Positions 29,101 to 37,328 of a DNA stretch of 64,000 bases are shown piece by piece (positions within the stretch are counted from its first letter, which is position 1; every line of letters starts with the position of its first letter). The DNA is from Parvularcula sp964219355. GTDB taxonomy: Bacteria; Pseudomonadota; Alphaproteobacteria; Caulobacterales; Parvularculaceae. The notes under the pieces are model-generated. The model saw only the letters and a program-made list of their open reading frames with translations. It made no database searches and was not told the DNA's origin. A program made the position numbers and the translations under genes. The stretch lies in the NCBI GenBank assembly GCA_964219355.1, contig CAXPOZ010000003.1, positions 62,001 to 126,000 on the forward strand, in the 5' to 3' direction.

Positions 29101-30219
29101 AATAAGGGCTTCTCCGAGCGCATCGTGACGGCGCCCTTCTCGCCGCTCGGCCATGACCCCCGCGTCAAATCAAAGAATGCGACCTGCATGGCGATGGTGA
29201 CCAACCAGCCGGTCAACCCGCTGCGCAACACGCCTGAGATCCAGGAGATCAATCAGGAACAACCGATGCACCCGATCTACAGCTATGCTGTTGTGACGGA
29301 TGCGGAGGAAGGTCTTTATCTCGTCGACATCACGACCTTCGCCGATGGCGAGCCGCGCAATAATTTCCTTGAGCGTGCGGTGACTTGGAACCCGAATGGT
29401 GTGCTTGATGGCGCAAGCCATATCACCCTTGCCGGGACGATCGCCTATATCACGACACCTCGCGGCATTGCGGTTGTCGATCTTGATGATCCCCTCAGCC
29501 CACGTCTTGCTGCCGACGTCGCCCTGCCCGGCGCGCGCGCAACGGCGGTACAATTCCGCTATCTCTTTGCGAGCTCCGATCGCGGCTTCCATGTCTTTGA
29601 CATCACCGATCTTTATCAGCCGCAGGCGGTCGAAAGCGGCTTCATTCCGATGTCGGACGCGCACCGTATCTATGTTGCGCGGACCTATGCCTATGTCGCG
29701 GGCGGGCGCGAGGGTCTCTATATCGTTGATGTTGAGAAACCCCGTACCCCGACGGTCTACCAGCAGGTGACGAGCTTTGACGGCTCGCCCGTGAGGATCG
29801 AGGATGCGCGCGATGTCATCGTGGGCACGACCAATGCGTCGCTATTTGCCTATGTCGCGGATGGGACAGGCGGGTTCAAACTGCTGCAGCTGACCTCGCC
29901 GATGGCTGGACGCGGTGCCGACGGCAAGAATGAGCGCCCCTCCATGCAGCCCAATTTCTATGGCTTCTCGCCCGAGCCTCGGCCGGAGTTGATCGCCTGG
30001 AAGAAGACCCGCACGCCCGCTATTGCGATCTCCAAGGGCCTCGATCGTGACCGCGCCGTCGATGAGACTGGCCACCAGATGGCGGTCTTCGGACGCTTGG
30101 GCTCACGGCCGTTCACGCGAGCGGAGATGGAGCAATTCTTCCTTGAAGAAGATGGCAGTGTACTGCGCGTCTCTGATGAGGTCGACGAAGCGGCATGGGT
30201 CGACGGCGAGGACGACTAA
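26173..30219 (+). CDS. Decaheme cytochrome c fused to an LVIVD-repeat beta-propeller
   Basis: A 1348-residue exported protein with a clear Sec signal (LLTGTAFA before APES). Ten CXXCH motifs lie in residues 55-840: CESCH, CTDCH, CGACH, CSACH, CMNCH, CADCH, CRDCH, CFTCH, CGGCH and CSDCH. The C-terminal third (about 945-1240) has at least six LVIVD-type blades such as YLFVAEGKGGFMVYDI, YAVVTDAEEGLYLVDI, YITTPRGIAVVDLDD, YLFASSDRGFHVFDI and YVAGGREGLYIVDV, a seven-bladed-propeller-like scaffold. No lipobox or membrane anchor was seen, so it is periplasmic or exported. It ends the four-gene operon and is followed by a hairpin terminator. Probably the main redox or electron-exit protein; its substrate is unknown. 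Confidence 0.88.
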   Translation: MSFRLLIAALGALIFLLTGTAFAAPESEKPVKRTYVTAPAAPFGQTWLEADAKSDGCESCHLETDRKTMHASPGVVLGCTDCHGGDASVFWNGGEVPVRSVKGHETSYGSAFAEEKVSKDGHDDFDEKHPEFAETRNRAHVLPTYPETWHFPHSANPERSYALLNKEAPEFVRFVNPSDYRVAREACGACHLPIIEAAERSLMATGAMLWGGAAYNNGILPYKNYILGEAYTREGESAALIGPGNPAGTLTEAQAARGIRPWLAPLPMWTVIPPADVFRVFERGGRNVITQFAEVGLPNPTGQIQRLEEPGRPDLRQSNRGPGTGLRVAIPVLNIHKTRLNDPFTWFMGTNDQPGDYRMSGCSACHTPYANDREPRHSLTYAKYGRDGETQTKDPTIPHGESGHPIRHEFTSAIPTAQCMNCHMHQPNMFLNTYLGYTMWDYESDAPTMWPEKQHYPTIAEQREVLDRNPEGAATKGNWRKLDFLRNVYDLNPELKDTQFADYHGHGWNFRAILKRDRDGNLLDAEGNIVDPDDPEKWRREGEPDFVEVGTNPGKSVHMMSIHAEVGMQCADCHWSGDSHGNGYIHGEVANAVEIRCRDCHGTADDYPMLRTSNVAATPRGRDMTTLRNPDGRLRFEWVTRDGRRTLIQRSIVDPELEWEMSLVKNSLDKTHPDYNAKAARAKTVAMDYDSNGLLPWGPGVGKEARAHDDDDMACFTCHLSWTTSCGGCHLPIEANWKTKTHKYEEQTTRNYATYNPQVARDQMFQLGKHQTTKGNIVAPVRSTSALVLTSTNVNRERIYIQQPPISSAGYSSQAFAPHFPHTVRKTETKTCSDCHVSVDEDNNAIMAQLMLLGTNFVNFVGLHAYVGEEGALEAIRVTEFEEPQAVFGSYLQEYAYPDYYKAHVEKNDRELINWKRGKTFDLDNKGSGETGALEEIANVRQDARGAVNCLQHRGEYLFVAEGKGGFMVYDIASVGNKGFSERIVTAPFSPLGHDPRVKSKNATCMAMVTNQPVNPLRNTPEIQEINQEQPMHPIYSYAVVTDAEEGLYLVDITTFADGEPRNNFLERAVTWNPNGVLDGASHITLAGTIAYITTPRGIAVVDLDDPLSPRLAADVALPGARATAVQFRYLFASSDRGFHVFDITDLYQPQAVESGFIPMSDAHRIYVARTYAYVAGGREGLYIVDVEKPRTPTVYQQVTSFDGSPVRIEDARDVIVGTTNASLFAYVADGTGGFKLLQLTSPMAGRGADGKNERPSMQPNFYGFSPEPRPELIAWKKTRTPAIAISKGLDRDRAVDETGHQMAVFGRLGSRPFTRAEMEQFFLEEDGSVLRVSDEVDEAAWVDGEDD

Positions 30220-30351
30220 GCCAGACTTTCCCGATGACGTGACAGGTAGCGGCGCCCTTTTCTGGGTGTCCTGCTGCTGTGCACGGAGAATGGGCTATGC
30301 TCTAAGCAATCCATCCTTACGCCTCGCTGAACACCCATCAGACAAGAAAAA

Positions 30352-30387
30352 GGCGGAGCTGTACCTTACTTAGGTACAAACTCCGCC
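30352..30387. terminator. Bidirectional rho-independent terminator
   Basis: GGCGGAG (30352-30358) pairs with CTCCGCC (30381-30387), and TGTACC (30360-30365) pairs with GGTACA (30373-30378) inside it, around a TTACTTA loop. On the minus strand the stem is followed by five T, which suits the secreted-protein gene ending at 30416. The plus-strand multiheme operon could also end here, though its T run is weaker. Confidence 0.85.
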
Positions 30388-30415
30388 CTCAGATTTTCGT
30401 ATCCCGCTATTTCAC

Positions 30416-32026
30416 TTACTGAAAACAGCGCTGACGGGTGCCGTATTTGGTCTCTTCAACATTATAGCAGCGCATCTCTGTCTGCTTACTGTATGGCGGT
30501 TTCCAGTTCAGAAGCTCATCATACGCCGCATTGATCTCTGCACGGCGCGCGGCCTCACGGCGATTGGCTTCATCCCACTCGGCCTGTTGCCGGGCCTTTT
30601 CGCGCATCACCTGATTGTACTGACGCTCCCAGGTCTTTCGAGCCAAAGGTAGCACATCCGGCGGGATCGCCGCGCACAAGGCTCTGTCGGGGGCGCCCCA
30701 TCGCTCAAAGACGCGGGCGAGACCAACGAAGTCCAATTCGGCCTGATTAAAAGAGTTCCAGTCATGGGCAATGTTGCGCGAATACCAGATTGCCGCCTGA
30801 CAGTTTCCACCCTGAGCATAGCTCTCTGCGAAGGTCTGGTCGCGCCACATCCAGCGTTCGACAAAGGCCTTCCACTCATTTTCGTTCCAGATATTCGGTT
30901 TGGTATTCCGGAATTCCTCCTCGGCACCGTATGCTTCAAAGAGTTTCGGATCCTGTTTTGCCATCCAGTCACCCAGCTCTTGAGGCATGGCAGGGCAGTC
31001 TTGCGCGGCGGCTTGGGTCTGCTCGAACTTCAGTGCCCAGCCGATTGCGCTGTCTGGAACCGGATCGACGATGAAACTCATCTTATCCCGATTGATACCA
31101 CCAAAGATGTAGGAATAGGCGATCTGGCAGCCATCAAGCGTCCCGAACCGCTCATAGTCATTCCGGGCCAGAAGTCGCTTGCGTTTGGACTCACGTAGAT
31201 AAGCATTCTCGCGAGCCTGCTTCTCGGCTGCGGCTTTGGCAGCTGCTTTAGCCTCAGCTTCCTGCGCAGCAATATATTCGGGGCCTTCCAGAAGGGCATA
31301 GCCATTGTCGTCATAGAAACTCATGAAGGACGGCATCAGCTCGACCGGCGCGACGCCACACACCTCCGGATTATCAGGTTTGTTCTGAACCTGATTGATC
31401 AAATAGTAGGCAAGAGCACCCCATTCTCCATACTTGGTGATCTGCGCATCTGTCATCGCGGGCGCCTCGTCGCGATAACGCTCGCCGCTGAAAAACATTG
31501 TCTGCCCGGCGCGATAGCAGATATCTACCGGCAGAGACGCTTCCGTCAGCCCGAGTTCATCAAGATAGACGCCCTCACCAGCAGCGCCAAAACAATCGCC
31601 GACAGTCGCCATGGCATAGCGGACGGCGCTTTTAGGCGGTGGATTTTTGAAATAGGCGGTCGATACGCCATTTCCCGGCAGGTCGAGCTGATCCAGCTCC
31701 CAGGCAATGTCATTGTTGATGGGGAGTCCGCATTCACGTGCTCCGTTGAAGCAGGCTGCAAAGCGTTCCCGGCGCGTAAAATGCACCTCATTCAGGAACT
31801 GGTCGCCGCTGATATGCCATTTGAGAATCGTTGTGGCCGCCGAGTCGTCCGGGATATGCCAAAATGTTGAGCCATCCCTCCGAGTCACTGGATTAAAAAA
31901 GTTCTCGGAAATCATGCATTGCTTGGTCTGCTCATATGGCGTCCAATCCCGCTGCACTGTTTGTGCCTGTGCGGTCGTGGCAAATGCCGCCGCCAAAGCA
32001 GAATAAGATAGGAATTTCCGTGTCAT
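30416..32026 (-). CDS. Secreted protein of unknown function, Cys-rich
   Basis: A 536-residue exported protein. The signal peptide (MTRKFLSYSALAAAFATTAQA) is cleaved near AQA before QTV. The mature part holds twelve cysteines spread over its length, including a closing pair RCYNVEETKYGTRQRCFQ, which suggests disulfides in the periplasm or outside. An Ala/Glu/Lys-rich helix with coiled-coil character lies near 250-290, and a second charged helix near 470-505. No family was recognised. GGAGG seven bases before the ATG supports the start. The gene is alone on its strand between the multiheme operon and tRNA-Lys and ends at the shared hairpin. Confidence 0.75.
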   Translation of the reverse strand: MTRKFLSYSALAAAFATTAQAQTVQRDWTPYEQTKQCMISENFFNPVTRRDGSTFWHIPDDSAATTILKWHISGDQFLNEVHFTRRERFAACFNGARECGLPINNDIAWELDQLDLPGNGVSTAYFKNPPPKSAVRYAMATVGDCFGAAGEGVYLDELGLTEASLPVDICYRAGQTMFFSGERYRDEAPAMTDAQITKYGEWGALAYYLINQVQNKPDNPEVCGVAPVELMPSFMSFYDDNGYALLEGPEYIAAQEAEAKAAAKAAAEKQARENAYLRESKRKRLLARNDYERFGTLDGCQIAYSYIFGGINRDKMSFIVDPVPDSAIGWALKFEQTQAAAQDCPAMPQELGDWMAKQDPKLFEAYGAEEEFRNTKPNIWNENEWKAFVERWMWRDQTFAESYAQGGNCQAAIWYSRNIAHDWNSFNQAELDFVGLARVFERWGAPDRALCAAIPPDVLPLARKTWERQYNQVMREKARQQAEWDEANRREAARRAEINAAYDELLNWKPPYSKQTEMRCYNVEETKYGTRQRCFQ

Positions 32027-32218
32027 ATACGCCCCTCCTCAAGTGAAGGGTCTGCTTAGACACATCCGTGAAGCGCGCCTAGCGTCGATGCTCAAGCAAG
32101 AATATTTGAGACGTTTCGACCCATCTCCGGCCCGCAAAATCAGATGAGCGATGGTCGAAATTCGTCACCATGACCGAACGAAGGTCAGTGCACAGCCTAT
32201 GCGATTGAAAGAGGAAAT

Positions 32219-32294
32219 TGGTGAGCCCGACAGGATTCGAACCTGTGACCCGCTGATTAAAAGTCAGCTGCTCTACCAACTGAGCTACGGGCCC
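32219..32294 (-). tRNA. tRNA-Lys (anticodon TTT)
   Basis: The minus strand folds as a 76-base tRNA with encoded CCA. The acceptor 5' strand GGGCCCG pairs with CGGGCTC (one G-T wobble); the D arm is GCTCAGTTGGTAGAGC. The anticodon arm carries CTTTTAA with anticodon TTT between GCTGA and TCAGC, and the T arm is ACAGGTTCGAATCCTGT. Discriminator base is A. Confidence 0.97.
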
Positions 32295-32358
32295 GACCAG
32301 AGCGGAGGCAGATAGAGTTCTGCGCGGGCAAGGTCAACCGAAATCGGGCAAAAACCAC

Positions 32359-33024
32359 CTATCTGCCCTTAAGTGTCGTGAGGAAAAGGGAGAATTGCTG
32401 CCGGTAGGCCGGGAGCGCTTTGCCGCCTGCCCGGCGATAATGGAGGCGGGCTGCCCCGGCGATGGGCGCTAGCGTCTCAGGAAGTGGCGTGAGGGCCTGC
32501 CACACGGCCTGCCAGTCATCCCGCTCATCCGCCACAAAAGCGCGGCCAAGCGCTGCCAGCGGGGCGTCCTGATCGTCTTTGGCCCCAGCCGTTCTTGCAA
32601 GGAGCGGCAGGAGTGCGGCCATCAGGGCGGCAGGGTCTTTTGGCACATCGCCTTCGGCTTCGGGCAGGCTGTCTTCGCCCGCCGTCACCAGTGCCTCAAG
32701 CTCGGCCCCAGAGGGCGGTCGATTGAACGCTGAGAGCGCGAGCAAGCCTTCCGCGACCGGATGCGCCCTCGCCCGGCCATCAGCGATCTCGGCCAGCACC
32801 TCACGCCAGAACGCATAGCGGATCGCGCCGAGTGTCGGCTCACTGACTTTTTCGGGGATACTGTCGATCTCGGCGGCGAAAGCGAGAAGCACGAGCCCTA
32901 CGGCGCGAGCCTCATCACGCCACCAGGCAAGCGCGGTCACCTGTTCGGTGAACCGCTCACGCGCTATCGGCAGAAGGAGCCCCGCAAGCCGAGGCTCCAG
33001 ACCCGGAAATCGGTCAGGGCGCAT
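32359..33024 (-). CDS. Squalene/phytoene synthase-family protein
   Basis: A 221-residue protein of the squalene/phytoene synthase superfamily, shorter than true phytoene synthases. IRYAFWREVLAEIADGRARAHPVAEGL corresponds to the family's first helix pair (usual IRLQWWRDAL). The second Asp-rich substrate motif is not obvious, so an NDUFAF6-like non-synthase role is as likely as a prenyl transfer. It overlaps the end of secF by eleven bases and lies last in the yajC-secD-secF unit, an order common in alphaproteobacteria. Confidence 0.72.
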   Translation of the reverse strand: MRPDRFPGLEPRLAGLLLPIARERFTEQVTALAWWRDEARAVGLVLLAFAAEIDSIPEKVSEPTLGAIRYAFWREVLAEIADGRARAHPVAEGLLALSAFNRPPSGAELEALVTAGEDSLPEAEGDVPKDPAALMAALLPLLARTAGAKDDQDAPLAALGRAFVADERDDWQAVWQALTPLPETLAPIAGAARLHYRRAGGKALPAYRQQFSLFLTTLKGR

Positions 33025-34027
33025 TGGTGGCGACGGCTTTGCCGCCTGCCCCGTCTTCGGACCAGTCCCGCTTGACCCCGGTCCGCAGAAGGATCGGAGA
33101 GGCGATGAACACGGATGAATAGGTCCCGATAATGATGCCCCAGATCAGCGCGAAGGAGAAACCGCGAAGCACGTCCCCGCCGAACAAGAACAGCGCAATC
33201 AGCGCAAGCAGCGTCGTCAAGGACGTCATGATCGTCCTCGCCAGTGTCTGGTTGATCGACAGGTCAATCAGCTGGTGCAGCGGCATTTTCTTGAATTTGC
33301 GCAAATTCTCACGGATCCGGTCATAGACAACGACAGTGTCGTTCATGGAGTACCCGATGATCGTCAGCAGTGCGGCAATGATCGACAGGGTGAAGTCGAG
33401 CTGGGTGATCGAAAAGACTCCGACCGTGATGATGACGTCATGGACCAGCGCGAGGATCGCCCCAAGCGAGAACTGCCACTCGAACCGGAACCAGATATAG
33501 ATCAGCATCAGGCCGATCGAGATCACCATGGCGGTGACACCCGCCTTGATGAGCTCGCCCGAAACGGCCGGGCCGACGACGTCCGTCTTGCGGACCTGTT
33601 CCTGACCGATGCCAAGGGTCTCGAAGAGAATCTCTTTCACCTGATTGGCGATCTGCGTCTGACGGTTCTCGGCCTCTCTATCGACTTCACCGCCCTGCTC
33701 TTCGTCCTTGGGCAAAGGCACCGTCACGGAAATACCGCCCGATGGTGACGTCTGGGTGCCGCCGATGGTCTTCACCTTGACCTGACCAAGCCCCAATTCG
33801 GCAACGGCATCCCGAACTGCGCCCAGCGAGTCGGTACCAAACTCCTCGCCCGGTTGCGGCTCGACCTCGATTTCGACACCGCCTGTAAAGTCGATCCCGA
33901 AATTCAGGCCCAGCACATAGAATGCGCCGATGGAGGCAAGAATTGCAGCTGCAGATATGGCCGCCGCAATATTGCGGAAGCGGGCGAACTTAATTTGCGT
34001 ATTGGAAGGGATAATCCTCAGTCCCAT
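33014..34027 (-). CDS. secF: Protein translocase subunit SecF
   Basis: A 337-residue inner-membrane protein. It has the N-terminal helix and LGLNFGIDFTGGVEIEV (the D/G-rich signature shared with SecD), then a periplasmic loop rich in Gln/Glu (GKDEEQGGEVDREAE region), followed by five further membrane segments including IGYSMNDTVVVYDRIRENL. With SecD it uses the proton gradient to help pull substrates through SecYEG. The gene is 15 bases downstream of secD in the same operon, and its end overlaps the next gene. Confidence 0.97.
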   Translation of the reverse strand: MGLRIIPSNTQIKFARFRNIAAAISAAAILASIGAFYVLGLNFGIDFTGGVEIEVEPQPGEEFGTDSLGAVRDAVAELGLGQVKVKTIGGTQTSPSGGISVTVPLPKDEEQGGEVDREAENRQTQIANQVKEILFETLGIGQEQVRKTDVVGPAVSGELIKAGVTAMVISIGLMLIYIWFRFEWQFSLGAILALVHDVIITVGVFSITQLDFTLSIIAALLTIIGYSMNDTVVVYDRIRENLRKFKKMPLHQLIDLSINQTLARTIMTSLTTLLALIALFLFGGDVLRGFSFALIWGIIIGTYSSVFIASPILLRTGVKRDWSEDGAGGKAVATNAP

Positions 34028-34042
34028 GATGGTCTCCCTGCC

Positions 34043-35671
34043 TTAAATCTTCAGTTCTTTGGGACGCTTCGACAGGACGTAATTCCCTGTGAAGATCCGC
34101 GTGACAACGAACGCGGTGAAAACGGAAGTCAGCACCCCGATCCCCAGCGTGACAGCAAAGCCCCGCACGGGCCCGGCGCCGAGCTGGAACATGATCAACG
34201 CCGCGATCAGCGTTGTCAGGTTGGCGTCGAAAATTGCCGACCACGCGTGGCGATACCCTGCCTCAACGGCCTGTACCGGTTTCTTGCCCGCTTCGAGTTC
34301 TTCCCTGATCCGCTCGAAGATGAGGACGTTCGCGTCGACCGCCATCCCGATTGTCAGAACGATGCCGGCAATCCCCGGCAGCGTCAGCGTCGCGCCCAGT
34401 AATGAGAGGGCGCCCGCAATCAGAAGGACGTTCGCAAGGAGCGCCAAGTCTGCATAGATCCCGAAACGGCCATAGGTCACGACGATAAAGATGATGACCG
34501 CAGTAAATCCGATGATCAGCGCGATTGTCCCTGCCCGGACGGAGTCAGCGCCAAGGTCAGCACCGACAGTCCGCTGCTCGATTGTCGTCAGTGCTGCCGG
34601 CAGCGCGCCAGCCTTGATGAGAATCGCAAGCTGGGTGGCATCGTCAGGTGTGAAATTGCCAGTAATCCGGCCCGAGCCGCCCGTGATCGGGTTGATGATC
34701 CGCGGGGCGGAGATGATTTCATCATCTAGTACGATAGCGAACTGGCGACCGACATTGTTGCGGGTCACGTCAGAGAAACGCCGTGCACCGCGCGTATCGA
34801 AGGCAAAGTTGACCTGAAAGCCGCCGCCATCGGAGTTCGGCGAAGCACTGGCATCGGTGACCATATCCCCTGTGACATCGGGCGTCGCAAAAAGGACAAG
34901 CTGCGTCCCCGGTGCAGAGGTCATATTCCCCATCGGTACTTTGATCCGGCGAGGCGGGGTCGGCGCATTCGGATCGGCCGCACTATCCACCATATGGAAG
35001 CTGAGCTGGCCTTGCGCATTGATGACGTTCTGGAGGGCTTCGCTATCGGAATTGCCCGGCACCTGGACGACCAACCGGTTCGGCCCTTGCCGTTGGATCT
35101 GAGGCTCTGTCGTCCCCATCGCGTCAATCCGGCGGCGGATGACCTCGATCGAACTTGAGACAGCATCGTCAGCGTAGAAAGTCTGCGCCTCGTCCGTCAT
35201 GGCGATGGTGATATTTTGTCCGTCCTGCGTGATGCGGACATCGCGGCCTGCGCCTGCGAGCCCGCCAATCCCGCCGAGTGGCCTTGCCAGCGGTCGCAGG
35301 GAACGCATGGCCCGGTCGACATCATCGGCATTGGTGATCGGAACAGTAAGGCTGTAATTCTCCGTATCAACATGAATGGCGCCGAAGGTGATCCGCCCCT
35401 CATCCCCGCGCCGCAGCAGGCGACGGATGTCCGATTGCATCGAAGTGATCCGGTTGACCAGCACTTCGTCGGTGTCGACCTCGAGGAGGAGGTATGAGCC
35501 CCCCTGAAGGTCGAGGCCAAGGGTTACGCGCGTATCGGCGAAGCCCGGAACCTGAGCGTATCCGCTCTCTGACGTTGGATCTTTCGGGAAAAAATTCGGA
35601 ACAGTGAAATAGGCGCCGAGCAGGATGAGAAAGATAACCGTCCCGACCTGCCATTTGTTGAACTGGAGCAT
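34043..35671 (-). CDS. secD: Protein translocase subunit SecD
   Basis: A 542-residue inner-membrane protein with the SecD architecture: an N-terminal helix, the signature TLGLDLQGGSYLLLEVD, a large periplasmic P1 region (about 60-330), and five C-terminal helices with GMAVDANVLIFERIREEL. It partners SecF in proton-driven translocation. It lies between yajC and secF with 12 and 15 base gaps, so the three are co-transcribed. Confidence 0.98.
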   Translation of the reverse strand: MLQFNKWQVGTVIFLILLGAYFTVPNFFPKDPTSESGYAQVPGFADTRVTLGLDLQGGSYLLLEVDTDEVLVNRITSMQSDIRRLLRRGDEGRITFGAIHVDTENYSLTVPITNADDVDRAMRSLRPLARPLGGIGGLAGAGRDVRITQDGQNITIAMTDEAQTFYADDAVSSSIEVIRRRIDAMGTTEPQIQRQGPNRLVVQVPGNSDSEALQNVINAQGQLSFHMVDSAADPNAPTPPRRIKVPMGNMTSAPGTQLVLFATPDVTGDMVTDASASPNSDGGGFQVNFAFDTRGARRFSDVTRNNVGRQFAIVLDDEIISAPRIINPITGGSGRITGNFTPDDATQLAILIKAGALPAALTTIEQRTVGADLGADSVRAGTIALIIGFTAVIIFIVVTYGRFGIYADLALLANVLLIAGALSLLGATLTLPGIAGIVLTIGMAVDANVLIFERIREELEAGKKPVQAVEAGYRHAWSAIFDANLTTLIAALIMFQLGAGPVRGFAVTLGIGVLTSVFTAFVVTRIFTGNYVLSKRPKELKI

Positions 35672-35683
35672 TGAGGGAGAGCC

Positions 35684-36022
35684 TTAAGATTTTTTCTCGG
35701 CAGGTTCCGTGCGCGAGCGGACATTGGTGATGGTCGCTTTGACGACGCTGGCCTGAACGCCGTCGGCGATCTCCACCATCACTTCTTCGCCTTCAGAGGC
35801 TTTGACGACCTTGGCGACAATACCGCCGGCGGTGACGACCGTGTCGCCGCGCTTGATGTTCGAGATCATTTCCTGATGACGCTTGCGTGCCTGATTCTGC
35901 GGCCTGATCAGCAGGAAATAGAAGACCACAAACATGAGGCCCATCATGATGAAGAAATCGAGGCCCATGCCCGGGGGTTGAGCGGCGGCGGTACCCGCGG
36001 CTGTGGCGGTGAGTGAGAACAT
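35684..36022 (-). CDS. yajC: Preprotein translocase accessory subunit YajC
   Basis: A 112-residue single-span inner-membrane protein. The helix FFIMMGLMFVVFYFLLIRPQ ends in the family signature RPQNQARKRHQEMI, and GDTVVTAGGIVAKVV follows in the cytoplasmic domain. YajC associates with SecDF and the AcrB-type pumps. It heads the yajC-secD-secF unit. The 120 bases upstream hold its promoter region, in which no clear sigma-70 motif was picked out. Confidence 0.96.
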   Translation of the reverse strand: MFSLTATAAGTAAAQPPGMGLDFFIMMGLMFVVFYFLLIRPQNQARKRHQEMISNIKRGDTVVTAGGIVAKVVKASEGEEVMVEIADGVQASVVKATITNVRSRTEPAEKKS

Positions 36023-36143
36023 CTAGGCCTCCCTGTCCTGCTTGGTCAGCCATATGGTAACCGGCGGACGGATTGTTAAGTGTGCGAAACCGAGCGCGCG
36101 CTATAAAGGCAAGCCGGGGGAACTAGCAACAGGCAGGTTTCGC

Positions 36144-37319
36144 TCAGAGCTTCGAAATCGACGCGTAAAACTTCCCATTAGGCCCGCGTTCGATCTCTGT
36201 TTCAGGCGTAATGGTGATTTGAGGCGTGTAGCCGAACTCTACGGCGAATGCAGCCTCGACACGGGCCAGAAACTCCTGCTGAGGCATGACACCCTCCTCG
36301 CGCACTGTGCGCAGCTCAAATCGCTCCATTTCGTGCTGGATGACCTGATATTGCGACATGCCGGGGATGTCCCGCAGCGCCACAGAAAGGTGGGTGAAGG
36401 GAATGCGTCGCCCGTCCCGGTGCATGAGCGCGCCTCTGATCTTGCCGATGAGCTGGCTGATTGCCGGCATTTTCACATTGCCGCAGGGACAGGTTGCCGG
36501 CGCGGCCATATCCCCAATGTCGTAGCGGATCAGCGGGGAGCGCGTGTTGAAGTAATCGGTGATGACAAGGCGGCCGATCTCACCCTCTTCAGCCGGTTCA
36601 TCACGGTCGTTGAGTATCTCGACTCCCAGCTTGCGAGCGAGGATATGATGAAAGTCCGGCTCTTTCGGACAGCGTGGCGCGATGATGCCAAACTCCATAG
36701 AGCTGTAGACCGACCAGATCTTCGCCTTTGGGAACGCCTGCCGGATGACTTCTTCCTGTGCGGGCTCCAAGAGCTCCGCGTAAAGACCGACACAAGTGAT
36801 GAAGCTCATGTCGCGCCCGGCCTCCAGTACAGCCTTTGCGAGCGCTTCTGCGGATGTTGGATAAGTCGTCACGCCTTGTGCGCCGACCTCTTTAAACCGC
36901 TGCTCGAGGATATGGATCTGCTCATCGAGAGGCGTGCGGATGTCATATTGCGCGGTCCGCGCGTTCGGGGCGGTCTTGTGAAGATGGATAAAGGCGGTCG
37001 CGTTCGGCACGGCGCCAACCCAGCGGAGCGAAGCCTGATTGGCTTCAAACTCCAGCTTCATCCGCTCCGGCGACCAGGCGATGCGCACCGGCACCCCCGT
37101 TGAGCCTGATGTGCGAGCCGTCTCCTTGTGCCCGTTCAGCAGCAAGTCATTGGCGGCAAGGATATCGCCCCGCGAGAGCAGCGGCGCCTCAACAGGCTCT
37201 CCGGCCAACCGCTCCCTATAGAAAGGATGATTTTCACGGCGCACCGCCTCGATCAAGCGCGGATAGCGCTCTTTGGCATGCGGATCGCATCGCAGGGATT
37301 GCGGGATGAGGACGGTCAC
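36144..37319 (-). CDS. PaaK-like adenylate-forming ligase
   Basis: An acyl-AMP ligase of the phenylacetate-CoA ligase/CapK family. Visible motifs are RENHPFYRERL at the N terminus, the phosphate-binding loop TSGSTGVPVRI, VYSSMEFG, and SPLIRYDIGDMA followed by CPCG. The C-terminal half includes GKIRGALMHRDG. The acyl substrate is unknown. The frame is open to an ATG at 37466 inside the divergent gene, but the GTG at 37319 gives a protein of about 390 residues starting close to where the family starts; no good ribosome site supports either. The ATG of the methyltransferase lies only nine bases away on the other strand. Confidence 0.8.
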   Translation of the reverse strand: MTVLIPQSLRCDPHAKERYPRLIEAVRRENHPFYRERLAGEPVEAPLLSRGDILAANDLLLNGHKETARTSGSTGVPVRIAWSPERMKLEFEANQASLRWVGAVPNATAFIHLHKTAPNARTAQYDIRTPLDEQIHILEQRFKEVGAQGVTTYPTSAEALAKAVLEAGRDMSFITCVGLYAELLEPAQEEVIRQAFPKAKIWSVYSSMEFGIIAPRCPKEPDFHHILARKLGVEILNDRDEPAEEGEIGRLVITDYFNTRSPLIRYDIGDMAAPATCPCGNVKMPAISQLIGKIRGALMHRDGRRIPFTHLSVALRDIPGMSQYQVIQHEMERFELRTVREEGVMPQQEFLARVEAAFAVEFGYTPQITITPETEIERGPNGKFYASISKL

Positions 37320-37328
37320 AGCGCTATT

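Noticed and set aside
32079..32279. Minus-strand frame reading MVEQLTFNQRVTGSNPVGLT
   Set aside because: It is the tRNA-Lys gene read as protein; this peptide pattern is a common false call over tRNA genes.
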